Assembly (NCBI GenBank): GCA_002049455.2
Contig: KV918904.1
Coordinates: 122,196 to 186,195 of the forward strand
Direction: 5' to 3'
Length of the DNA stretch: 64,000 nt
DNA from: Porphyra umbilicalis
Taxonomy: Eukaryota; Rhodophyta; Bangiophyceae; Bangiales; Bangiaceae
The position numbers and the translations under genes were made by a program. Below, piece after piece: positions 54,976 to 64,000 of this stretch. The notes beneath the pieces are model-generated. The model searched no databases. It worked only from the letters and a program-made list of their open reading frames with translations, and was not told where the DNA came from. How positions within the stretch are numbered: the first letter of the stretch is position 1; every line of letters starts with the position of its first letter.

Positions 54976-57900
54976 CCTACCGGCCCTCGCGGGGGTGGGT
55001 CGGCTGCCGCGCCCGGTCGGGCGGCGCGGCCTGGCGAGGCGGAGGGGCGCAGCCCCCCCTCGCCGTCACATAACTGGGAGTTCCCGGCGTGTTTGTTCAG
55101 ATGGCTTGACTACTTCCCCCGACGACAGTGACTGCCCTTTTACCCCCCTTGCCCCGTCCCCCGCGCCGCCCGGCGCGGGCGACCGCGCCTTTGCCCCCCC
55201 CCCCCACGCCCGCCCTCAGTCCTCTGGCGCTTCTGCCCCCCCCCCCCCCCCCGCAGTCCGTCTGCTCGTTCGTGCTCCCCCCCCCCACGACGGCCCCGCC
55301 GGCTGGTGCGGCCGACGCGGCCGATGCGCACCGCTGCCCGGTTGAGACCTGCGGCGCGACTGCGGCGGGCAACCCGCTGTGGCTCGGCGTCCGCGCGCAC
55401 CTACGGGACGCCCACAAGGCCTCCGACGTGGCGGCGGCGGTGCTGGCGGCCAACCGGTTGCGCGGCTGCCGCCACTGCGGCGCCTTGCTTCCTTCTGGTC
55501 GGTCGACGACCGCCCGCCTGGCACTGGCGGAGCACGAGGCGGGCTGTGCTGCGCGCCCAGGCGCGCTCGCCGCCACCCTGGCGACCCGCGCGGTCCCGGG
55601 CCCTCCGGCCGTGGGTGGCGCCGCGGCGGCGTCGGCCGTTGCCGCGGCGGTGCCCTCTCTTTCCGTGGAGGGTGGGTCTGGTGTGTCTGTTGGTGCGGCC
55701 CTGCCCCTGGGCGTCTGCCCGTTGCTCAGCTGTGGTGCGGCCGTGGGGGAGGGCGACGCGTTCGTCGAGCACCTGCGCACGGCGCACACGGCGGTGGACG
55801 TGCCGCCCGAGCGCCTTGCGGAGGCGCAGCTGGGGGGCTGCCGGCACTGCCACCGCCTGTTTTCAGTGGTGCGGACGGCGTCCGGGCATCGCCCCCTGCG
55901 CTCGCACGAGCCCAACTGCCCGTCGCACCCGCTGCTGCAGGGGGGGGGTGGTCGTGCGGCGGCTGTGGCGGCAGCCACCGCGGCAGGTGCGGCGCCGGCG
56001 ACGGCGGCCGACTTGGCCAACTGGGCGACACGCACGTGCTGCGTTGTGGGTGGGTGCACCGCCGCGTTCCGCGGCGCCGTGACGCCGCGCACGCTGCCGG
56101 CGCACCTGGCGCGGTCACACAAGCTGGCGGCGGTGCCGGGGGAGTGGGTCCGCGCGCTGCGGTTGGCCGGGTGCCGCTACTGCGGTCGCCCATACCGCAC
56201 CGTGGTCGACTGGCAGCGGCGGACGTCGCTGTCACGTCACGAGGTGCGGTGCGACGCGCGGCCCGCGTTGGCAACGGAGGACGACGAGGACTCGCCGCCG
56301 CCGCCGGACGGCGAAGCGGGGGGTGCCCCTGCCAACGTCAACGACGGCGCCCGCTCGGCGCTGGTCGACGCGGCCAGAAACCGGACGGGCGGGGGCGCAC
56401 TCCTCCCCCCCCCCCCTCCCCCCCCCCCCCCTCAACGCTATTCTCGGAGGAGCCAAGCGAGTGGGCGCGGCGGCGCGGGGCTTTTTTGCTGCTGCAGGCC
56501 CCAACCCCCGACTCGTGGCCGGCGCTGGTGGCGTCCGGCGTGCGCACCGCCGACCACGTCGCCGCCTCGCTGCTGCCAGCGTGGCGGCAGCTGGGTGCCG
56601 ACGCGCTCTCCTGGGTGCGGCGCGAGCCGGGCAACGCCACCGCGTGGCTGTGGCTGATGACCCTCCCCTCCCTCCTCTTTCACGTCCCCGCGCGCACGCG
56701 GGGAAGGGGGGAGGGTCCAGCGCCGCTGAGTCACGCCGCGCGCGTGTCCGCGCTCCTCGACAGGGACTTTGCGGCCGCGTTGCGGGACCGCAATGTCGGT
56801 GTGTGGCGCGAGCCGCCCGAGTCTGCGGGCACGGCCACCACGCCGGCGGCCGTGGCGCCACCCGCTTCGCCTCCCTCACACCCGCCCACCCCCCCTCCCC
56901 CCCCCCGCCCGACTCGCCGGCTGCGCCCCTTCCCCCCCGCGGGTTGGGCCGGGCGTCCCCGTCCGCCCGACAAGCGCCCGGCTGCACGTGACACGCGTGC
57001 AGCGCCGGGCGCTCCGCCAAGTGTGGCGCGGCCGCCTGAGCGCCGCGGCGCGCACCCTGCAAGGGGCGCCGGTGGCGCCCCACACGGGCGCCGTCTGGCG
57101 GGCGGCGCGGCGGCTCTTCCCTCGCGCCACGCCGGGGCTGGCGACGACCGAGTCGGTCGAGGCCGACTTTGGCCCTGAGCTCGACGCCGCCGCCGCGCAC
57201 GGCGTGGCCGCGGGTGCCCCGCTGGGCTTGTCGGCGGCGGCGGTGGTGGCGACCATCCGGTCTGCCGCGCGCGGCTCCGCCCCGGGCCCGTCCGGCCTCC
57301 GAATGGAGCACCTGTGGGCGCTGGCGGAAGACGGGCGCGACGCGCTGGTGGGCGTGGTGCGGCTGTTGGCCACCGAGGCGGCGACGACGGTGGTGCCCGC
57401 GGTGGCGAGTCACGCGCTGGCGGGCGCCGAGCTGCTGCTGCTCGTCAAGCCGGGGGCGCCCGACGCTGACGGGGTGCCCCGGCTCCGCCCGATCGGGATG
57501 CCGAAACCATCCGCAAGCTGGTTGCCGGGTCGCTGGCGCGCGTCCTGCGCGCGTCGGCGGCCGCGCTGATGGCGCCGCTGCAGCTGGGCATCGGCGTTCC
57601 CAACGCGTGCGAGCGCCTCTTGCACGCGTTGGAGGCCCAGCTGGAGGCGGCGCCGGAGGAGGGGGTGCTGCTGCTGGACTACAAAAACGCGTTCAACCTG
57701 ATCTCCCGCGCGGCGGCGCGGGCGTTCATCGACCGCGCCTTTCCGTCCTTGACGCCGCACGTGGCGGCGACTTACGGCGGCGCTCCGCCGGCGGTGTACG
57801 GGTGGGCGGCGGCGCGGTGCGGCGGCGACGGTGCCGGCGACGGCGACGGCCGCGACGGCCGGGGCGGGGCGGGCGACGGCGGCGCCGGTGGGGCGGGTGA

Positions 57901-59955
57901 CGAGGACCCCCCCGGCCTGGTCGAGAGGACGACGACGCCCACCCGCCCCGGTGGGTGCCCCCCCCCCCGCCCGACGGGTGCTCACCGTCGAGCGGGGGAC
58001 GCAGCAGGGGGACCCGCTGGGGCCCTTTCTGCACGCCGCCGCGCTGATGCTCGTGCTTTTGCGTCTGTCGCGCCTCCACCCCGCGCACGTCATCGACGCA
58101 TTTCACGATGACGTGCGCGCGGTGGGGCCCGTGGCTGGGCTCGGCGCGGTGATGGCGTCGGCGGCGCGGGTTGGGGCGCTCGTCGACGCGGAGCTGTCGC
58201 CCACCAAGTGCGTGGCGTGGTCGCCGGGCGCCCCCGCGGCGCCGCCTGACCTGCCCGCCCAGTGGCGGTCGGAGGGGGTAAGCAATTTTCCATCCCTGTC
58301 GGCCGCCGCGATTTTGTGGCGGCGCGCGTCGCGGCCATGGCGGCAGAGCACGCAGCGGGGGTGGCGGCGATTGTCGCCCTGCCGGAGGAGGAGCTGCAGA
58401 CCAAGCTGCTCCTCCTCCGCCTGTGCGCGGGGCCGCGCGTGACGTACGCGCTGCGGTCTCTCCCCCCCGACGCGGGCGCCACGTTGGCCGCCGCCGTCGA
58501 CGCGGACTTGCAGCGGACGGTGCTCTCCCTTCTGTGCGACGCAACGGACGGCGCCGAGGTGCGCGCGGCGTTGATTGCGCGCGCCGCGCTGCCCGTCCGC
58601 ATGGGGGGGCTGGGCGTCGGAGATCGTTCGCGCGTTGCGGCGGCGGCCGTCGTGGCGTCCTGGGCGGACGCTGCTGTGCACTGCCACCGGGCGGCGGCGC
58701 CGGCGTTGGCCGACCTGGCTGGTGCCCTGCGGGACACCAACCCGGTTGGTCCTGCAGCGCCCGCCGGCGCCCAGGTTGACACCCGGGCGTGGCCGGGCGC
58801 CCCTCGGGCGGGCGCTGCGGCTGCTGCTAGCGCCGCTGGCGCTCCACCGGCGGCCGACGCGACGCCGTCGGCGCGTCGCCCCCCCATCCTCCCGGGCCTT
58901 CTGGCGGCCGTCGCCGCCCTGAACGCCGCGTCCGGCGCGGCGCCCGCACCCCCCTCAACCGCCCCCGACCTCCTTGCCCCCCCTGCCGACGCCCATATTG
59001 CGGCGACCGGCCTACTCCGCGTCGCGGGGGGACTCGGCTGAGTTGGGCGCGGCTGCTCGGGGGGGCGCGGGCCCCGTCCCAGCGGGACCTGGCGGGGCCC
59101 GTGCACCTTGCCGCGCTGGAGAGGCTGCGGGCCTCCCTGCCGGATAACGCCGACCTCGCGCGGCTGGCTGCCTGCCACGGGGCGGGCGCTGGCCTGTGGC
59201 TGTCTGCGCTGCCAGCGCCCGGCCGCCCTGCTGGCGCCATCGGCGGGCGGGCCATGAAGATGGCCACCCGCCTCTGGCTTGGCGTGCCCCCTGTCGCGCG
59301 GACGGCGGTGGCGCGCCGGTGCGCGTGCGGTGCTGCGGTGGACGCGTACGGCGTCCACTTCCTGGCGGCTTGCAGCGCCCCCTCGTGCATCGCCAATGCC
59401 ACGTTTCGCCACAACACGCTTGTGGCGCGGACGGCGGACGCGCTGCGCGCGCACCCGCAGTGGCGGGACGTCGAGGTGGAGGCGTCGTCCGCGCTGTTCA
59501 GCGCTGGCACTGCGACGCTTCGCCCGGACGTGCGGGCGGTGCGCGTGCGGACTGGGGGGGTGGTCTGGGGCGACGTCGCCGTCGCGTCGGTCTTCACCGA
59601 CAAGGTCGTCGCGGACGTCGTCGCCCGGCCTTCCTTGGCTGTGGCCGCGGTGGGGCGCGAGGCGCGCAAGGTGCGCAAGTACGCGCCGCGTCTCCCCGCC
59701 GCCGACCCGCCCGCTGTCTTCACCCCACTGGTGTGGGAGGTGTTCGGCCGCGTGGGCCCCGCGTCCGCGGACTTCTTGCGCACCGCCGTCGGTGGTCCGG
59801 GGCGCTCGCGCGCGCTGGCGTCGCTGCTTACGGACGCGTCCGCTATCATTTGGCGCTATAACGCGCGCATGCTTTGTGAGGGTTTTTCGAGGTGTGACGC
59901 GAGGGGGCGGGCCACTTTGGACGCCCCAACTGCTTTGGCCCGAGTTTCCGGTTGA
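54956..59955 (+). CDS. Retroelement ORF2, unit 1: zinc fingers, reverse transcriptase, endonuclease (frame-broken)
   Basis: ORF2 starts ATG 54,956 (MSSSGGDLPALAG). Region 55,335-56,252 holds three repeats of a two-finger module, C-x4-C-x12/15-H-x4-H-x17-C-x2-C-x18-H-x3-C. The reverse transcriptase follows: RLRPIG near 57,480, motif A LLLDYKNAFNL with the catalytic Asp at 57,677, motif B QQGDPLGP at 58,002, motif C FHDD at 58,101-58,112, then LSPTKC and LPVRMGGLGVGD (about 58,590). The C-terminal nuclease has CAC-x9-H-x4-C (59,320-59,373), RHN (59,407), Glu, RPD (59,521) and Asp (about 59,572), as in R2-type enzymes, then KVRKYAPRLP. It would nick the target and prime reverse transcription there. 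Several frame changes occur, mostly in C runs, so this copy is either dead or mis-read. Stop at 59,953-59,955. Confidence 0.85.
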
Positions 59956-60169
59956 GTGGGGCCTCGGCCTCATTTCGTAGTTAGCGGACATTAGGTCCGG
60001 GCCTGATGAGCAGCACCCTATTCACACCCCACGAGATGAACCTGGTGAACAGTCTACGATTACCCGCTCGAGGCGGCTCGAAGACGAGTGGCTGTGCCGG
60101 GCGAGACGGTGACGTGGCGGAGGGGTGCGTTGGGGGTCCGGGCACCCCCCCCGCGGCGGCGCGGCGGCG

Positions 60170-63100
60170 ATGGACGCGGCGGCGGCCGGGGGGGCCGCCG
60201 CCGTCGCCGCGACGACGCGCGCGATCGCGGCGTTGCTCGACGCCGTCGCCGTGAACGCGACGGCGGCGTCGAAGCGAACGCTGCTGCTGCTGACAGTTGC
60301 GCATCTGACAGAGGATCGATTGGCTGGGGATGGTCCAATTTACGATTCTCGCTTTTCATTGGCTGGCGCGGCGCCGCTAATCGCTATTAGCGGCTTAGCC
60401 GGCGCCGCTATCCCCCCCACCCCCGCGTGCTCCCCCACCCCCGCCGCTGACCGCCCCGCCCCCCCGCCCCTTCGCCCCCGGCTCCCCCGCTCCTGCTGCT
60501 GCTGCCCCCCACCCCCCCGTCGACGGGGAACCCTTCCCGCTGCCGCCCGGCCGCCGCGGCCGCAAGGCCCGTCGCGCGGCGCCCGCCATGCCGCCGCCGC
60601 GACGGTGGCTCCTCGCCTGCTCGCCGCTGCTCCCGCCGCCGCCGGCGCCGACGCCGGCCTGTCTCCCCCTCGCGGTTTCCGCGCTCCCCCCCCCGTGGTT
60701 GCGGCGGCGGCTGCTGCCGCCGCCGCCCCCGCCGCGGTCGCCCGCGAGCCGGGCCTCCCGCCGGCGCCGCCAACGTCGGTGCCGGCGGCCCCCCCCCCCC
60801 CCCCGACCGGCCCCCCTGCGGCGGCCGCCCAAGACGCGGTCGCCCGCCTGCGGCGGATCCCCGCGCTGCCCCCCGCCCGCGTCCCGCGACGTGGGCCGAC
60901 GCGGTGGTCGGCGGGCGTGGGGCTGCCCCTGTGGCCGTGGCCGGCGGCCGGCGGCCGCCGCCGCGCGGCGGCAAACACAAGGACGCTGTGGCGGTGGCCG
61001 CCTCCGCGGCGGCGGCGAAAATCAAGGCCAAGGATGGAGGCGCTGCCGCGGCGGCGGCCGCTCGGCTCGCCCGCGCGACCGCCGCGGGCGCCGCGCTGCG
61101 CCGCCTCGCCGCCGGGTCGCCCCCGCCGGTGACGCTGCGGACTGTCTACGTCCGCGGCGTCGCCCGCGAGTCGCGCACCTGGCGGCTTCGTGAGCTGCTG
61201 TCGGGCGCCACGGGGCTGCCCAAGCGGGCGGTCGTCGACGTGGACCGCGCCGGCGACCTCGCAGAGGTGCGCCTGCTGGCGCAGCACGCCGACGCGTTTG
61301 AGGCGGCGGTGGCGCTGTCGCCCGCCGCCGCCACGCTAACGCTCGTGCGGGGGGTCGACCCCCTCTCGCCGTCGCTGCTGGGCGCCCCGCGCCGACGCGG
61401 GCTGTCGGCGGAGGCGGCGTGCGAGGTGGCGCGCGCGTTTTACGTGGCGCGCCGCCGCGCCAAGCTCGCGTCGCTAGACGAGCGGGTGGGCATGCCGCCC
61501 GCCCACCGGGACGCCCTCCGCCCGCTGCTGCACCGGGAGCTCGCCCCGTACGTGCAGCAGCTGGGTGCTGGTGGTGGCGTGGTGGGCGGCCGCGTGGCGC
61601 TCCCGGCGGCGGCGGCCGCCGGTGCCGTTGCACAGCGCGGTGGTGCCGCCCGCCGCGGGGCGGACGGCGCTCGCCTGGTTCCGCCTCCGGGGGTGGCGAC
61701 CGCGGAGGCGGTCGACGCCGACCGGCCGGGCGCCGAAAATTTCCAGCCGGCGGCTTCGCCCCCCGCGTCGGCTTCGGTCACCCCGTCTGCAATTTCAGTA
61801 TTGCCTCCAACCCCCCCCACGTTTTCGGCCGCCGCCGAAGACGACGCGGCGGCCGAGGAAAATTCTTGCGCCGACGGGGACGGGGTCGATCCCGCATCCG
61901 GGATCGGGATGCGGGTGGTCGCCACGACGGCGACCGACCCCCCCCCCGAATCGGATTGCGCCTCGCCCCGGCGGGCCGCAAATTTTGCAGTGTCCTTCTC
62001 GCTCGGCGGCTGCCGCACGCCCCCGACCAGCCCCCGCATTGGTGCGGCCCCCCCGACGCCCCCGCCGCGCGTGGCCCGCCATTCGCTTGTCGCCGCTGGC
62101 CACATGGCCGCCGCTGGCGGGGCGGCGGCCGCGGACCTGTCGGCGGGCCCGGCAGCCTCGCTCCCCCCACTGGCCGACGCCGTAGCTGCGGTGGTTGGGC
62201 GTGCACCGGGCAGCGCGGTCGGCGCCCGCTCGCTGGCGGCGGCGATGTTCCGCGTCGCGGACGGCGCCGTGGCTGAGGCCGCTGACGCGGCTGCCCCACC
62301 GCGGCGCCTCGACCCGGCCGCCGCGGCGGCGCGCGCTGACGCGGCCGAGGCGCGCGGCGTGCGCGTGGCAGCGTCGGCCGCCGCCACGGCGGACGTGAAT
62401 TTGGCGGTGTCGCCGCCGGCTACCCCCCCCCTCCGACGCCAATGTCGCCAGCGCGGGGTTCTGACGACGCGGCGGCGATTTCCCTCGCGACCGCGCGTGT
62501 GTTGCGGCAGGCGGCCGCACGCTTCGTGGCCGCCCATGACGCGCCCGTGGCTGTCGCGCGCCGCCTGCGGGCGGCCGCCCTCGAGGGCGTCGCCCGCCGT
62601 GCGCGAGGCGCCGCCGCCCGCGCTGTCGCCGCTGCTGCCGGCGCCGATGCCGCTACTGCCGCGTTGGTGGGCCTCCCTCCGACGTGGGGAGCGACAGCTG
62701 TAGCTCGGGGGTGGTGGCGATTTTTTGTGCGCCCGCCGCTGGTGCGCGCGCTCCCCCTCCGACGCCCGCTGGTAAGCGGCGCGTGCGGGCGCCGCCCGAC
62801 TCCGCGTCGGCGCACCGCCTCGCCAGTGCGGTTCGCGCGCCGCCTGTCGGTGTCGCCGGTCGGACGCGCGGAGCCTGCCTGCGCGCCGCCGCTGTGGCGC
62901 CGCCGCACGTGCCCGGCGTGGCTGCGGGGCCGGTCCTTGCCTCGTCGCCGGCAGCGGCGCACGCCGCGGACGGCGTGCCGAGTGTCTGGCCCGCGTCTCG
63001 CGAGTTGGACCTTGCGGGGGGGTTCCCGCGGCGCCCCAACCTGGCGGTTGGCGTGCTGCGTGCACCGTCCCCGCTTCGGTCGACGCGCACGCGCGTGCGG

Positions 63101-63220
63101 CGGTCGCCGCGTCGCCACCTGCGGCGCACGACGCTCGCGCCGCCGCGCCGACGGCGGCGCCGCCTGCTGCTCCCCCCCCCGTTAGCGACGTCACTGCCAA
63201 ATGAGTTCCTCTGGCGGTGA
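60170..63220 (+). CDS. Retroelement ORF1, unit 2
   Basis: Starts MDAAAAGGAAAVAATTRAIA. It is more intact than in unit 1: one frame of 599 codons (60,904-62,703) spans the RRM-like piece TLRTVYVRGVARESRTWRLR and the acidic stretch TFSAAAEDDAAAEENSCADG that is shifted in unit 1. Three frame changes remain, each mended by one added base. It ends LATSLPNEFLWR at 63,218-63,220, overlapping the ORF2 start by 20 bp as in unit 1. Confidence 0.62.
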
Positions 63221-64000
63221 CCTGCCGGCCCTCGCGGGGGTGGGTCGGCTGCCGCGCCCGGTCGGGCGGCGCGGCCTGGCGAGGCGGAGGGGCGCAGCCC
63301 CCCCTCGCCGTCACATAACTGGGAGTTCCCGGCGTGTTTGTTCAGATGGCTTGACTACTTCCCCCGACGACAGTGACTGCCCTTTTACCCCCCTTGCCCC
63401 GTCCCCCGCGCCGCCCGGCGCGGGCGACCGCGCCTTTGCCCCCCCCCCCCCACGCCCGCCCTCAGTCCTCTGGCGCTTCTGCCCCCCCCCCCCCCCCCCC
63501 CCCGCAGTCCGTCTGCTCGTTCGTGCTCCCCCCCCCCACGACGGCCCCGCCGGCTTGGTGCGGCCGACGCGGCCGATGCGCACCGCTGCCCGGTTGAGAC
63601 CTGCGGCGCGACTGCGGCAGGCAACCCGCTGTGGCTCGGCGTCCGCGCGCACCTACGGGACGCCCACAAGGCCTCTGACGTGGCGGCGGCGGTGCTGGCG
63701 GCCAACCGGTTGCGCGGCTGCCGCCACTGCGGCGCCTTGCTTCCTTCTGGTCGGTCGACGACCGCCGCCTGGCACTGGCGGAGCACGAGGCGGGCTGTGC
63801 TGCGCGCCCAGGCGCGCTCGCCGCACCCCGGCGACCCGCGCGGTCCGGCCTCCGGCGGTGGGTGGCGCCGCGGCGGCGTCGGCCGTTGCCGCGGCGGTGC
63901 CCTCTCTTTCCGTGGAGGTGGGTCTGGGTGTCTGTTGGTGCGGCCCTGCCCCTGGGCGTCTGCCCGTTGCTCAGCTGTTGCGGCCGTGGGGGAGGGCGAC
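63201..64000 (+). CDS. Retroelement ORF2, unit 2, 5' part
   Basis: Starts ATG 63,201 (MSSSGGDLPALAG). It includes the first zinc-finger module (CPVETC is readable at DNA level from 63,588 on) and runs off the window. From about 63,750 onward at least six single- or two-base indels relative to unit 1 scatter the frame. These look like low-quality sequence and not evolved change. Confidence 0.6.
   Translation, partial: MSSSGGDLPALAGVGRLPRPVGRRGLARRRGAAPPRRHITGSSRRVCSDGLTTSPDDSDCPFTPLAPSPAPPGAGDRAFAPPPPRPPSVLWRFCPPPPPPPAVRLLVRAPPPHDGPAGLVRPTRPMRTAARLRPAARLRQATRCGSASARTYGTPTRPLTWRRRCWRPTGCAAAATAAPCFLLVGRRPPPGTGGARGGLCCAPRRARRTPATRAVRPPAVGGAAAASAVAAAVPSLSVEVGLGVCWCGPAPGRLPVAQLLRPWGRA

Larger units (their letters stand above)
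51765..60011 (+). mobile_element. Non-LTR retrotransposon with R2-type endonuclease, unit 1 (8,247 bp)
   Basis: This is the first of two head-to-tail units. Its start is set by homology: AGCACCCTATTCACACC at 51,765 recurs at 60,012 and similarity then runs without a large gap. It has a 5' UTR of about 160 bp, ORF1, an overlapping ORF2, and a 3' UTR of only about 56 bp. It has no LTRs and no poly(A) tail. ORF2 has N-terminal zinc fingers, reverse transcriptase and a C-terminal restriction-like endonuclease, the layout of the early-branching R2/NeSL/Hero/CRE group. The last bases of unit 1 (GACATTAGGTCCGGGCCTGA) abut unit 2 directly. Confidence 0.88.
60012..64000 (+). mobile_element. Same retrotransposon, unit 2 (cut by window end)
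   Basis: A second copy starts directly at the 3' end of unit 1 in the same orientation. By eye the two units differ by a few per cent, largely in homopolymer lengths (for example C17 versus C22 before CGCAGTCC). The window ends within the zinc-finger region of ORF2. Confidence 0.88.

Noticed and set aside
58090-59991. 633-codon minus-strand frame opposite reverse transcriptase and endonuclease
   Set aside because: The plus strand carries the catalytic motifs; the antisense frame has none and is a composition effect.
51765-64000. LTR retrotransposon interpretation of the tandem units
   Set aside because: The repeated unit is the entire element, not a terminal repeat. No protease, RNase H-integrase order or LTR signals are seen, and the nuclease is R2-like.

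Overview
This window reads as nuclear DNA of a GC-rich, intron-poor alga. A bangiophyte red alga (Porphyra/Pyropia type) is the best guess, but this is an inference from style and not a proof. The support is very high GC, short genes with zero to two GT-AG introns, plastid or mitochondrial presequences on several genes, eukaryote-only genes (eL37, YKT6), and a heavy load of decayed transposons in AT-richer spacers.

Layout. 1-3.0 kb is G/C-homopolymer-rich DNA without a credible gene. 3.9-5.9 kb (minus) holds a three-exon alpha/beta-hydrolase gene, and a second copy with the same intron positions and identical lengths of exons 2 and 3 lies at 32.8-34.8 kb. 9.2-12.2 kb (minus) is a decayed gene of an unnamed DNA-transposon type. 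15.1-17.7 kb (plus) is a broken hAT transposase, followed by a minus-strand frame with three exact 52-residue repeats. 23.06-32.24 kb looks like one large DNA transposon: imperfect terminal inverted repeats beside CGGTA-rich tracts enclose a PIF/Harbinger DDE transposase (plus) and, convergent to it, a Myb/NAM-C-like accessory gene (minus), both interrupted.

36.1-38.7 kb codes for a TKL-like protein kinase with a Pro/Ala-rich repeat N-terminus. 39.9-51.3 kb is a housekeeping island: transaldolase, peptide deformylase, mitochondrial-type ribosomal protein uL6, bifunctional aspartokinase-homoserine dehydrogenase, eL37 and the SNARE YKT6. Four of the six appear to be organelle-targeted. They serve carbon and amino-acid metabolism, organelle translation, cytosolic translation and vesicle fusion, and show no operon-like logic.

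51.77-64.0 kb is the most striking part: two head-to-tail units (8,247 bp, then a window-truncated second) of a non-LTR retrotransposon. It has an ORF1, and an ORF2 that carries three repeats of a paired zinc-finger module, a reverse transcriptase (DYKNAF, QQGDPLGP, FHDD) and a C-terminal R2-type restriction-like endonuclease (CCHC, RHN, RPD...D).

A technical pattern runs through the window. In the hydrolase copy B, kinase, deformylase, uL6 and ORF1 of both retroelement units, every frame break is mended by adding exactly one base, almost always in a C or G homopolymer. After adding them, total lengths become divisible by three. This points to under-called homopolymers in the assembly rather than to dead genes. 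The DNA-transposon genes differ: they carry in-frame stops that single C-to-T changes would explain.
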